DNA of 64,000 nt from Nonomuraea aurantiaca. GTDB lineage: Bacteria; Actinomycetota; Actinomycetes; Streptosporangiales; Streptosporangiaceae. Location of the stretch: NCBI RefSeq assembly GCF_020215705.1, contig NZ_JAIWNB010000025.1, positions 62,001 to 126,000 on the forward strand, in the 5' to 3' direction. Positions 7,484 to 15,882 of the stretch are shown here, in pieces. Position numbers and translations under genes: made by a program. Position 1 is the stretch's first letter, and every line of letters starts with the position of its first letter. The notes below the pieces were generated by a model. That model ran no database searches. It was not told the origin of the DNA and saw nothing but the letters and a program-made list of their open reading frames with translations.

Positions 7484-8548
7484 ATGGATCTGTTCGACCG
7501 CATCGAACAGCACGCCACCGAGCAGGTCGCCATCGGCGCCGACCCCGCCAGCGGGCTCCGCTCGATCATCGTCATCGACGACACCACCCTCGGCCCGGCC
7601 CTGGGCGGAGTACGTATGTGGCCGTACGCCGACGAAGATCAGGCCATCGCCGACGGCCTGCGCCTGGCGCAGGCCATGACGCTCAAGGCCGCGGCCGCCG
7701 GGCTCAACCTAGGCGGCGGCGCGAGCCTCATCATCGCGGACCCCGCGCACGACAAGAGCGAGGCCCTGCTGCGCGCCCATGGCCGGTACATCGCCACGCT
7801 CGGCGGACGGTTCATCCCGGTCAACGACGTCGGCACCACCCAGGCCGACATCGAGGTCATCGGCTGTGAGACCGCTCCCGTCTGCGACAGGGGCGACCCT
7901 TCCCCATACACCGCGCTGGGGGTGCTCGAATCCATCCGCGCCGGGCTGCGGGCCACGCACGGCTCCGGCGACCTGGCCGGCGTGAAGGTCGCGATCCAGG
8001 GGACGGGAAACGTCGGCTCCCACCTGGTCCGCCTGCTGCGCGCCGAGTCGGCCGAGACGATCGTCGCGGACCTGGTCGCCGAGCGGGCGCACGAGGTCGC
8101 CGACCAGTACGGCGCGAAGGTGGTGCCCGCGGGAGAGATCCTCTCCTCCGACTGCGACGTGCTGGCGCCGTGCGCGCTGGGAGAGGTGGTGACGGAGAAG
8201 ACGCTCCCGCGGCTGCGGTGCCGAGTTATCGCCGGGGGCGCCAACAACGTTCTCGCCGCTCCCGCCCTGGCCGGCGCCCTGGCCCGTGACGGCATCCGGT
8301 ACGTCCCGGACTTCCTCGCCAGCGCCGGTGGGCTGGTCTACCTGGAGGAACAACTTCTCGGTCACGATGACCAGCGGGCGACGGCCAGGGTCCGGCGCGT
8401 GGGGAACACTGTCGCGGAGGTCTTCGAACGGGCCGGACACGAGGAGATCACAACGGTCGAGGCGGCCACGGCCCTGGCACTGGCCCGGCTCGCGGCCCGC
8501 CGCAGCCACCCGCCCTACCTCGGCTGCGGCCTACGCGGAATGGGTTAG
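7484..8548 (+). CDS. Leu/Phe/Val-dehydrogenase-family protein lacking the catalytic lysine
   Basis: A 354-residue member of the Glu/Leu/Phe/Val dehydrogenase family, start ATG 7484 behind AAAGGGAG. The N-terminal domain has GPALGGVRMWPYADEDQAI and MTLKAA (K68, carboxylate-binding lysine of the family). The Asp of PVNDVGTT (the family EDVGT) is present. A Rossmann domain follows with the fingerprint GTGNVGSHL (about 172-180), and then GGANNVLA. The invariant catalytic lysine of LGGGK is replaced: the protein reads LNLGGGASL, with Ala at residue 80. Normal oxidative deamination is therefore doubtful. It follows the permease by 29 bp in the LysR-divergent unit and may be a binding or regulatory protein, or use altered chemistry. 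Confidence 0.88.
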   Translation: MDLFDRIEQHATEQVAIGADPASGLRSIIVIDDTTLGPALGGVRMWPYADEDQAIADGLRLAQAMTLKAAAAGLNLGGGASLIIADPAHDKSEALLRAHGRYIATLGGRFIPVNDVGTTQADIEVIGCETAPVCDRGDPSPYTALGVLESIRAGLRATHGSGDLAGVKVAIQGTGNVGSHLVRLLRAESAETIVADLVAERAHEVADQYGAKVVPAGEILSSDCDVLAPCALGEVVTEKTLPRLRCRVIAGGANNVLAAPALAGALARDGIRYVPDFLASAGGLVYLEEQLLGHDDQRATARVRRVGNTVAEVFERAGHEEITTVEAATALALARLAARRSHPPYLGCGLRGMG

Positions 8549-8549
8549 G

Positions 8550-8719
8550 TCAGTCGACGGCGTGGCGGCAGTACTCGCGCAGCCGCCCGATCGCTTCCAG
8601 CCGCGACGCCTCTGTCATGGTGGCTCCTGCCGGCCAGCAGGCCCGGCCAGCCGGAACAGATGCTGGGCGTCGGGCTCCAGGCGCTCGTACGACAGCGCGA
8701 ACGCGGCCGTTACACGGCT
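8550..8719 (-). pseudogene. Remnants of an NB-ARC/AfsR-type ATPase gene
   Basis: On the minus strand, 8719-8643 read in one frame as TAAFALSYERLEPDAQHLFR, the typical start of the winged-helix part of NB-ARC/STAND ATPases. 8618-8550 read in another frame as EASRLEAIGRLREYCRHAV, resembling the helix after the MHDLVRAYA region of the same proteins. The pieces are short, in different frames and lack the rest of the protein, so this is debris. Assignment by motif only. Confidence 0.45.
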
Positions 8720-8770
8720 GTCCCCGGTGGAACTCCAAGTCGTGACGGCTGCACTGTCTTGGCAAGGGCG

Positions 8771-8992
8771 TCACCAGTATCGGCCACGCCACCGGCGGAC
8801 GGTATCGAGGTGGACCCGCTGTCGCAGGGCGATACGGGCGTTGAAGTAGCCATGCGCGGCGTCCAGCACGATCCGGACGCGGACGACCTGCTGGAAGGGG
8901 GTCGTATGAGAATGGGCCAGCTCCTTGAACCGCCCTCGCTCGGAGGCGGTCAGGACAATCTGGCGAGCGCGGGGGACGGACACGCGGAACAC
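8771..8992 (-). pseudogene. Truncated IS630-family transposase (N-terminal HTH part)
   Basis: A 73-codon frame whose product matches the N-terminal helix-turn-helix region of IS630 transposases: VLTASERGRFKELA, then VVRVRIVLDAAHGYFNARIA, then VHLDTVRRWRGRYW. The DDE catalytic domain (about 250 further residues) is absent and the frame ends in a stop, so it is inactive. No terminal inverted repeats were found around it. Confidence 0.65.
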
Positions 8993-9104
8993 TCTCGGTG
9001 ATCTTTCGGGGGTGCGCTGCTACTTCGCCCCGATCTCCACCGTCCAGGGCGTGATCGACACGCCGGACGGCAAGATAGGGCTCATGCCCGCCATCCCGGA
9101 GTAG

Positions 9105-9401
9105 ACCAAGACCTCCCTGGCCCAGCGACTGCGCCAGCACGCCCGCGATCGCTGGCCTCAACTGGCAGGCCTGCACGTCCGCTACCACATCCAGTTCGCC
9201 TACGTCGAAGGCGAACTGGCCGACAGCCACCACCAGCCCCTCATCAGGCTCCGCTACGGTGGATCGGCCTCCATCTGGGGGTTCGGGCTCTACCTCGCCA
9301 GCAGCGGCAAGTACGAGAACCAGATCCTGCCCACCGGCATGTCCGCCGGCACGCCCCAAGAAGCCCTCGACTGCGCCTGCGATCTCTACCTCAGCCACTG
9401 A
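9105..9401 (+). pseudogene. Conserved actinobacterial small protein with a lost start codon
   Basis: The 98 codons read as a well-formed small protein (TKTSLAQRLRQHARDRWPQL, then RYGGSASIWGFGLYLAS, ending in EALDCACDLYLSH). It resembles a conserved actinobacterial family of about 100 residues often found near mobile elements. In this copy the codon where the start should be is TAG (9102-9104), directly behind CCGGAG. Codons before it (9015-9101) belong to another broken frame ending LMPAIPE. With no ATG/GTG/TTG near the beginning I treat it as inactivated by start-codon loss or fusion. The function of the family is unknown to me. Confidence 0.55.
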
Positions 9402-9469
9402 CTCCGAAGAACTTACGGGCAGGACCACTAAGCATGAGGCCGAGGAAGATCGGCTGTCCCGGCTGGAGA

Positions 9470-9997
9470 TCACCCGGGAAACGGCGGAGGAGATTCTGGG
9501 CGGGTCGGCCCCGCCTGCCGCCGAAACACCGTCTCCGCAGCGGGGCGGTGCGGTGTGATCGGCTTGGTTTCGTAGGTTCGGAGTACCAGTGAGGTGATGA
9601 CGGGCCCGAAGCGGGCGACGCTGTCGACGATGGTTTCGAGGCGTTCTGCGCTGGGGGCGTGAACGTCGATGAGGAAGCAGTCCTCGCCGGTGAGCCGGTA
9701 GACGTTGGTGACCTCGGGCAGTCGCGCGAAGTGGTCAAGGGACGCGGAGATGCGGGCATGGGTGGCACGCAGCCGGATCACGGCATGGATGCTCAGACCG
9801 AGCCGGGCGGGGTCGACCACGGCGCGGTATCCGGTGATGATCCCGGATTGTTCAAGGCGCTTGATGCGTGCCGACACGGCCGGCTGCGAGAGGTTGATCC
9901 GCCGGCCGATCTCGGTGACGCCAAGGCGCCCCTCGGTTTGCAGGATGGCCAGGATCGCCTGGTCGACTGCATCCAATGAAAGCGACGTCTCGTCCAT
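9470..9997 (-). CDS. Lrp/AsnC-family transcriptional regulator
   Basis: About 175 residues. The N-terminal HTH (residues about 8-55) reads LDAVDQAILAILQTEGRLGV, then INLSQPAVSARIKRLEQSGI. The C-terminal RAM domain (about 70-150) ends at RTYETKPITPHRP. I place the start at ATG 9997 (or 10000), behind GGAAGG; an upstream TTG/ATG extension is possible. It is divergent from the alpha/beta hydrolase gene over about 105 bp, so the two may share control. Family members sense amino acids; nothing shows the ligand here. The C-terminal about 25 residues (RRQAGPTRPESPPPFPG) are a proline-rich tail beyond the usual family end. Confidence 0.9.
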   Translation of the reverse strand: MDETSLSLDAVDQAILAILQTEGRLGVTEIGRRINLSQPAVSARIKRLEQSGIITGYRAVVDPARLGLSIHAVIRLRATHARISASLDHFARLPEVTNVYRLTGEDCFLIDVHAPSAERLETIVDSVARFGPVITSLVLRTYETKPITPHRPAAETVFRRQAGPTRPESPPPFPG

Positions 9998-10104
9998 CAT
10001 CGACCTTCCATTCATCAGCAGCAAGCGACTCTACTCGATCGTTCGCACATAATGACGCCCAGAGCACAAGCCAGCACCACTAATGACGACGGAACGAGAA
10101 GCCA

Positions 10105-10650
10105 ATGCGCTATGTGATCATCCCGGGCATCAACGGGTCGGGTGAGGGCCATTGGCAGTCCATCTGGCAGGACGAGTGGGGAGCCTACGCTTCACGGATC
10201 TCCCCCTTCTCGTGGGACGTACCGGATCTAGACGACTGGTGCCAAGCAATCGACAAGGCCGTTGGGGAGGACCTATCGACCGATATGGTGCTTGTCGCCC
10301 ACAGCCTGGGCTGTCATGCCGCCACCAGCTGGGTCGCCCGGCGTCGGCCGGACATCGGCGGAGTGTTCCTGGTGGCTCCACCGGACAATGCCGGAGCGAA
10401 CTTCCCGGCCGAGGCCTCCACCTTCACCGCGGTGAAGGCGACCCCGCTTCACGTGCCAGGCTTGGTCGTTTTCAGCGACGACGACCCCTACTGCTCCCCA
10501 GACGTCGCGCTGCGCCTGACCGCCGGCTGGCAGCTCGACCACGTCAGCGTCGGTTCGGCCGGACACATCAACTCCGCCAGCCGACTCGGCCGATGGGATT
10601 TCGGGCGCGCATTGCTCACAGCCTTCACCGCCGGCACGCGTCGGCCCTGA
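10105..10650 (+). CDS. RBBP9/YdeN-family alpha/beta hydrolase
   Basis: A 181-residue serine hydrolase of the compact RBBP9/YdeN type. It begins MRYVIIPGINGSGEGHWQSI, the family's start. The nucleophile elbow is AHSLGC (Ser about 68), the acid is in FSDDDPYCS and the histidine in SAGHIN. All three catalytic residues are present and length is normal. The natural substrate is unknown for most members. Start ATG 10105 follows GAGAAGCC, a weak ribosome site. It is divergent from the Lrp regulator and 75 bp upstream of the truncated haloacid dehalogenase gene. Confidence 0.9.
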   Translation: MRYVIIPGINGSGEGHWQSIWQDEWGAYASRISPFSWDVPDLDDWCQAIDKAVGEDLSTDMVLVAHSLGCHAATSWVARRRPDIGGVFLVAPPDNAGANFPAEASTFTAVKATPLHVPGLVVFSDDDPYCSPDVALRLTAGWQLDHVSVGSAGHINSASRLGRWDFGRALLTAFTAGTRRP

Positions 10651-10725
10651 CCGGCATCCCGCCGATCCCCGGTAACGCCCGCAGCCGGTCAGATGTGTTC
10701 GACACCACGCACGGGAAGAGGTGAG

Positions 10726-11079
10726 ATGCCCATGCAGAAGTTCGACTCGGCTTCGATTCGCGTAGTGGCCTGTGACATCTTCGCTACGACCGTTGAAGGG
10801 CGCACCGGGGTCGCCGAGCAGGTTGCTCGGATCGCCACTGACCACGGCCTGAGTCAGGACGCCGGTGCGTTCGCCGATGCCTGGCACGACCGCTACCTGC
10901 CGTCCCCGCAGCGCGTGAACCGTGGCGAGCGTGACTGGGTCTACCTCGACACCCTGCACCGGGAATCACTGGACGAACTACTCGACCACCACGGCGTCAC
11001 GAGCGCGTTCGACGACACCGCGCGACGGCAACTCGTCCACGCCAGCTTCGACCACCTGGCCGACGCTCTCAACTGCTAG
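10726..11079 (+). pseudogene. Truncated haloacid-dehalogenase-type (HAD) hydrolase
   Basis: ATG 10726 has a strong GAAGAGGTGAG. The 117 residues match the N-terminal half of type II L-2-haloacid dehalogenases: ACDIFATTVEGRTG at the nucleophile position, then the cap-domain pattern DAGAFADAWHDRYLPSPQRV and NRGERDWVYLDTLHRESLDE. The family is about 220-250 residues. Here the protein stops at HASFDHLADALNC, before the Ser/Thr, Lys and second acidic motifs, so it should be inactive as a dehalogenase. The nucleophile motif is also altered (DIFAT instead of DVFGT). Confidence 0.75.
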
Positions 11080-11228
11080 CAACGCCTGGCCGGGGTTTCC
11101 CGGCATCGGTGGCACCAACCCCCGTCCGCCCTCGATCCCGTTCTCACCCACGAAGCCAGCCGGTCAAACCGTCGCAAACCACCAAGCACACATCGGCCAC
11201 CCGGCCGCCTAGCTCCTAGGATCACCGC

Positions 11229-11438
11229 ATGACCCACGCCGAAGATCTCCCGAGATACCGTGTCCTCACCGGCCCAGACGACGCTGCTTTCTGCCGAAGA
11301 GTCAGCGACATGCTTGATCTCGGCTACGAGCTGCACGGCCCACCTTCCCTGGCGTTCGACGGTGCACACGTGATCGTGGGTCAGGCGCTCGTCCGATCCG
11401 AAGCCACGACGATCCCTGATGGGTGCGGCTCCTCCTGA
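11229..11438 (+). CDS. DUF1737-domain small protein
   Basis: A 69-residue protein matching the DUF1737 pattern: YRVLTGPDDAAFCRRVSDML, then DLGYELHGPPSLAFDG, then VIVGQALV. Such proteins occur as stand-alone small proteins in bacteria; their function is unknown. The last 10-12 residues (EATTIPDGCGSS) extend past the usual end and may result from the nearby transposon insertion at 11452. No partner gene. Confidence 0.75.
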   Translation: MTHAEDLPRYRVLTGPDDAAFCRRVSDMLDLGYELHGPPSLAFDGAHVIVGQALVRSEATTIPDGCGSS

Positions 11439-11451
11439 GTGACTGAAGCGA

Positions 11452-12105
11452 TCAAGCCGTAAGGGCGTATCCGTCCTGGTAGCCGGTCTGATGGACGCGC
11501 TCGTGTTGCCCGGCGAGATGGAAAGTCCAGTACTCCTCCAGATGACCGTTGGCGCCCAGCGCGCGGAGCTTCAGCACCGCCTCGGCCCCGGCCAGGCCCC
11601 ACCGCGCCCCGGCCAGGTCGAACCTGTCGGCGATCAGATGACGGCACGCGCCCTCGATCACCCCGGTCGCGATCGGCCATCCCGCCTCCAGCGCCTGGTC
11701 ATACCGCAGATGCCCGGCGTTGTTGGACAGATAGCGGATGCGCGCGTCGATGCCGTCACGGTGCTGCGCGCCGGCTGTGGCGGCCTGCGCGGTCAGCGTG
11801 GTGATGACCTGGCCGGTGTGCCCGGCCAGCAGGGCCAGGGCGTGCCCGGCGACCCAGTCCTCCGCGGCCGGCGCCGCGGGCGGGTGCAAACTCCACGCAG
11901 CAGCCCATAACTTCTCCAGCACGTGCACGAAATCGATCACGATGTGGACGCGGATGCGGCGCCGGGCGGCTTCGGCTGTGATCAGGTCGAGCTGGTGGCG
12001 GGCCCCGTCGACGAGCACGACCCAGGGACGGGCATGCGCGGGATCACGGGCCTCGGCATGGTCGAACACCTTGGCGATCACAGGGCCGGGGCCGGTGACG
12101 TTCGT
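11452..12105 (-). mobile_element. Truncated ISKra4-family element (3' part of transposase)
   Basis: The minus strand from about 12105 to 11452 encodes only the C-terminal part of an ISKra4 transposase, including the VLVDG acidic motif, the IDFVHVLEKLW motif and the GVIEGACRH motif. The 5' half of the transposase is missing. I saw no inverted terminal repeat at the fusion point. The other boundary lies near the transposase stop, next to the DUF1737 gene. Confidence 0.75.
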
Positions 12106-12360
12106 GGACTTCTTGAGCCGGATCGCCTCTCGTACCGCTGGGACGGGCTTGTAGCCGTTGAACTGCTGCCCCTCGGAGACCTTGCGCGGGGTGAGCTGGA
12201 TCTGGAAGTTGTGCTCCGCTCCATAACGGTGGTTGAGATGGTGGAAGTAGCTCCGCTCGGTCTGCCCTTCGCAGACGAGGAAAAGGACATTGTTCTTTCT
12301 GCGGCTGCCCAGACCTGGACGCGGAAGCGTGGTTCCCCCGGGTGCCCCGCGTTTGGCCAT
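11452..12360 (-). pseudogene. RloB-like N-terminus fused in frame to an ISKra4 transposase C-terminus
   Basis: A single 302-codon frame from ATG 12360, which overlaps the stop of the upstream AAA ATPase by one base (TGATG). Residues 1 to about 85 are RloB-like: a basic start, KNNVLFLVCEGQTERSYFHH (Toprim-type Glu), YGAEHNFQIQL and AVREAIRLKK. From about residue 86 the protein becomes the C-terminal catalytic part of an ISKra4-family transposase: HARPWVVLVDGARHQLDLI, then VHIVIDFVHVLEKLWAAAWS, GWPIATGVIEGACRH, LAGARWGLAGAEAVLKLRAL and EYWTFHLAGQHERVH. RloB has therefore lost its C-terminal half and the transposase its N-terminal half; both original activities are probably gone. The open chimeric frame could still be expressed from the operon. 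Confidence 0.85.
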
Positions 12361-13601
12361 CAGGTAGGTACCTCCGTGAGCGGGCCGGCGAGCGTCTCCG
12401 CGATCTCGCCGACGGTCAGTCTTGGTACGCCGCCGTACGTACCGGCCAGGTAGTTGCGGTCGAGGGCCTCGGACTTGCGGGGACGGGCGTCGGTCAGGGG
12501 GTAGATCTCGGAGGCGCCGTCCCGGTTCTTGACGGTGATGCGTACCTGGTCCCGCTCCAACGGCTGGAAGAGGTGCGTGCGGCCCAAGAGGGTCGCGTCG
12601 TGGACCGTGCACAGCAATTGCGCGTTGTTGGGGTTGGCCGCGGGATCCTGGAAGAGTCGGAGGACTTCGGCGGCGAAGAGGGGATGCAGGCTGGTGTCGA
12701 GTTCGTCGACGAGGAGGGCCGCCCCGTGGTCCAGGGTGGTGAGGAGGGGGCCGAGGAAGGCGAACCAGGATCGGGTGCCCATCGATTCCTGGCGTTCGTA
12801 GCTCAGCGCTACAGGATTGTGGGGCCCTTGGTGCACGAGTCGGAGTTCGCCGGTCAGGCTGTCGATCTCGGTGCCCACAACCCCCAGGTCCGCGACCTTG
12901 AGGAGCGCGATGATGCGCTCCCGCTGCCGTGGGTCGTCGAGCATTTTGCGGGTGAAGCTCTGCCGATCTTCGAAGTCGCGACCTGGGCTGGTCCACCAGA
13001 GGTTGTGCCGGAACCAGTCGTGGATCGGCTTGAGATAGGGCTGGTTGAAGGCTGCGGCGACGGTCAGGAACAGCGCGTCGGGCCGGGTCTGGGAGACGAG
13101 GCTTTCCTTCGGCCCCTTCAGCCCTTCGCCGGGAAAGGTGAAGGAATCGTCGGCGTCGGCGTCGCGTTCGAACCAGACCTGCCGACGGGCCTGCCCGCCG
13201 GGGTATGTATGCAGCCATTCGGTCTCGACTCGTTGGTCGGAGACCTCGAAGCCATAGACGTACCGGTCGCCGCCGAGGACGATGTCGACCTCGAAAAGGG
13301 AAGCGTCCGCACGGGCGGCCGGGTCGAGTTCGTACGGCTCGCGCGGAATGCCGTCAAGGGTGGACCAGCCGTGGACGGAGTTGAGGACCGCCTGCCGCAT
13401 CCAGCGGATGGCGTGCAGGACGTTCGACTTGCCGGACGCGTTCGAGCCGTAGATCGCGGTCGCCGGTAGATAAGCCAAGTCGGGGTCGTCGGCGAGACCG
13501 GCCGGGCGGCTTGCGCCCTGGTTGAACTTGCTTGCCGCCAGCCAGACCTCGAACTCGTCACGGAACGATCTATGGTTGGCACCTCTGAATCTAAGCAGCA
13601 C
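12360..13601 (-). CDS. AAA15-family ATPase, RloA-like (phage defence type)
   Basis: A 413-residue SMC/OLD-like ATPase of the AAA15 (RloA) type. It begins MLLRFRGANHRSFRDE. The Walker A is AIYGSNASGKSN (about residues 48-59). The Walker B and following signature is HGAALLVDELDTSLHPLFA (about 289-307), followed by the switch His in CTVHDATLL. Genes of this type are normally paired with a RloB nuclease-like protein, and here the pair is present with a one-base overlap. RloAB pairs are found in restriction/abortive-infection loci. Because RloB is broken, defence function is probably lost or changed. It is followed upstream by a short gap and the TetR gene. Confidence 0.87.
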   Translation of the reverse strand: MLLRFRGANHRSFRDEFEVWLAASKFNQGASRPAGLADDPDLAYLPATAIYGSNASGKSNVLHAIRWMRQAVLNSVHGWSTLDGIPREPYELDPAARADASLFEVDIVLGGDRYVYGFEVSDQRVETEWLHTYPGGQARRQVWFERDADADDSFTFPGEGLKGPKESLVSQTRPDALFLTVAAAFNQPYLKPIHDWFRHNLWWTSPGRDFEDRQSFTRKMLDDPRQRERIIALLKVADLGVVGTEIDSLTGELRLVHQGPHNPVALSYERQESMGTRSWFAFLGPLLTTLDHGAALLVDELDTSLHPLFAAEVLRLFQDPAANPNNAQLLCTVHDATLLGRTHLFQPLERDQVRITVKNRDGASEIYPLTDARPRKSEALDRNYLAGTYGGVPRLTVGEIAETLAGPLTEVPT

Positions 13602-13657
13602 TGAACACCCTCTAATCCATGCTCAGGATCGATTCTAGGTCAATCCATGCAGATTAT

Positions 13658-14257
13658 CTACGCAGCGTGCCCGCCGGTCAGCCCAGTGCTGCGCTCGCCG
13701 CGCGCAGCTCGTTCAGGGCCGCCAGGGGTGTAGCCGGCGAGCTCGTCCTTGGCGTCACGGTCGCCCTCCGACCATTGGGCGTACCCCCGTTTGAAGGCGA
13801 GGACGCCGAGCTCGCCCGCGAGAGCCGCGGCCGGATCGGGTACGCCGCGGGCGACGAGAGCGGTTGTCATCGCGGTCGCGAGGCTGACGCTTTTGAGGGC
13901 GTCACGCTCTTGAAGTTCGGCGCTGGCGGCGACGGCCGCCTTCAAGCGAGGGGCGAGCTCGCGATTCATGGGGCCCATCGCGCTCGATGCGCGCTCGAGG
14001 CCGGCGGCGACCGCCTCGAGCGGGCTGGCGTCACCGGGCGCCTCGGCGATCCCCTCGGCCAGCAGCCGGCTCAGCGTCTCCTGTCCGGCCACCAGCAGCT
14101 CGCGTTTATCGGGGAAGTGCCGGAAGAAAGTGCTTTTGGTAACCCCGGCGCGCTCGGCGATCTGCGCGACCGTCGTGGCGTCGTACCCCTGCTCGGCGAA
14201 CAGGTCGACGGCAGCCACGACGAGGCGTTCGCGCGCCCCTGGTTCCCACCGACGCAC
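13658..14257 (-). CDS. TetR-family transcriptional regulator
   Basis: A 199-residue regulator with an N-terminal HTH (residues about 8-55): VRRWEPGARERLVVAAVDLF, then AEQGYDATTVAQIAERAGV, then TKSTFFRHF. The C-terminal helical domain fits the TetR_C type. The start is GTG 14257, which gives the usual VRRWEP opening. Directly upstream on the opposite strand begins the truncated WD40 gene, so the normal TetR promoter region has been replaced by foreign sequence. It has no partner gene now and its target is unknown. The C-terminal 20 residues are Gly/Arg-rich. Confidence 0.9.
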   Translation of the reverse strand: MRRWEPGARERLVVAAVDLFAEQGYDATTVAQIAERAGVTKSTFFRHFPDKRELLVAGQETLSRLLAEGIAEAPGDASPLEAVAAGLERASSAMGPMNRELAPRLKAAVAASAELQERDALKSVSLATAMTTALVARGVPDPAAALAGELGVLAFKRGYAQWSEGDRDAKDELAGYTPGGPERAARGERSTGLTGGHAA

Positions 14258-14267
14258 AAGCGGACGG

Positions 14268-15862
14268 GTGGTTGGAAGGGGCTGGGGCTGAAGGGCCAGG
14301 AGCTCTACGATCCGGTGCTGAGCCGGACCGGACGGCTGCTCGCGGCGTTCACCCATGACGAGCTCGGCGTCTGGAACCTCGCCGACGGCAAGCGGCTGTT
14401 CAAGGAGACCTTCCCGCCGGGCGACATGTCGATCCAGGTCGACATCGGCGAGGACGAGGCCACCCTCGCCGTCAGCTTCGACAACGACCTCGACCACCTG
14501 GTGGACCTGCGTACCGGCAGGAGGTTCGGCAAGAAGGCCGCCTCGCACGGGTGGGGGCCGGTGATGGACCCGACAGGCAGGCACCTGCTGCTCACCGGCG
14601 ACAGCTTCGCCGAGCGAGCCCTGCCCGGCTGGACCCCCGAGCACCGCTGGAGCTGTGACGTCTGCGGCGGCTTCTTCCCCCGGCTGCGCTGGAGTCCCGA
14701 CGGCCGCTACCTCGCCGCGTTCAACGGGCGGAAGATCCGGGTGTGGGAGGTCGCCGACCACGACATCGAGCCGCTCACGTACCAGGCCGAGGGCGACCTG
14801 TCCGGCGTCGGCTTCGACGGCTCCACGCTGCGCTACCTGATGGACGACTCGGTGATCAGCGTGGACCTGTCCCCGCGCGCCACCTCGATCAAGGCGGGGG
14901 GCGACGCCATCCTCAGCCCCGACATCCGGTGGGCCGCGGTCCACGCCTTTGACAGCAAGTACGTCCGGCTCTGGAACGTGCGCGAACGTAAGGACGTCGC
15001 CCGCTTCCCCGTCGAACCGGGTATGTCGGCTCTGTCGGCGTTCGACCAGTCGGCCAGACGGCTGCTCATCGCCTCGGATGCCGGGCCGATCGAGCTGGTC
15101 GACGTCGGCACCCGCAAACGGATCTGGTCGATCCGGTCCCGGCACGCCGTCGATGGCTTCCCGGCGTCACAGGCCTCCTTCAGCCCGGACGGCAGGACGA
15201 TCGCGCTCGTCCTCGGCCCGTACGGGCAGACCCTGGAGTACTGGCTGACCGTGATCGACGCGGCCACCGGCCGGATCCTTCATGACAGCTTCACCACCAG
15301 CGACGGCGGCCCGTACCTGCCCGACGGCAAGAGACTCGCCACCGGCTCGGGCAGGTTCATGGACGTCGCCACCGGCAAACCGGTCGGAGAGGGCTACGAC
15401 ACGTCCTACGACGGCGGGGCGGGCGTCGCCCTGAGCAGCCGCGGACTCATGGCCATCGCCTACGACGAGACGGGACGCGTCTCGCTCTGGGACCCGTCCG
15501 GGCCGACGGCACTGCGTCCCATGATGCCGAAAGCGGCGGGCACCGTGGAAGCCCTGACGTTCTCACCGCGCGGGGACGTGCTCGCGACGGCCGGCGGCGG
15601 CCTCGTTCAGCTCTGGGACCCCGTCAACAGGCGACGGCTCGGGGGCTCCTTCGACGCCCGGACGATCGAGGACGTCGACTCGCTGACCTTCAGTGCCGAC
15701 GGCGGCACGCTGTACTTCTCGGCCGGCGGCGACATCCTGGAGATTCCCGTGGGACCCGAACGGGTCGCCGCGCTGGTGTGCGGGTGGGCGGGCCGCCGGC
15801 TCACCGAGGCCGAGTGGAGCCGGTACCTGGGTGATGTGGCGTACCGAGAGACCTGCCCGTAG
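14268..15862 (+). pseudogene. C-terminal WD40-repeat remnant of a large regulatory protein
   Basis: About 530 codons, open on the plus strand, encode a run of WD40-like blades: repeated FSPDGR / WSPDGRYLAAF / LWDP motifs, for example RWSPDGRYLAAFNGRKIRVW, and WDPVNRRRLGG near the end. The C-terminus VCGWAGRRLTEAEWSRYLGD followed by YRETCP is the typical end of actinobacterial nSTAND or HTH proteins with WD40 tails. The N-terminal sensor/ATPase part is missing and no start with a ribosome site lies at the junction near 14260; codons further upstream are antisense to the TetR gene. It is most likely a 5'-deleted pseudogene. Confidence 0.8.
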
Positions 15863-15882
15863 ATCCCCGAGCACTTCTGCGG

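Noticed and set aside
12360..13218. Minus-strand extension upstream of the RloB/transposase chimera
   Set aside because: It lies inside the AAA ATPase gene in another frame. The chimera has its own ATG at 12360 overlapping the ATPase stop.
13619..14267. Plus-strand 5' extension of the WD40 frame
   Set aside because: It is antisense to a clear TetR gene and has no WD40 pattern, so the real remnant starts near 14268.
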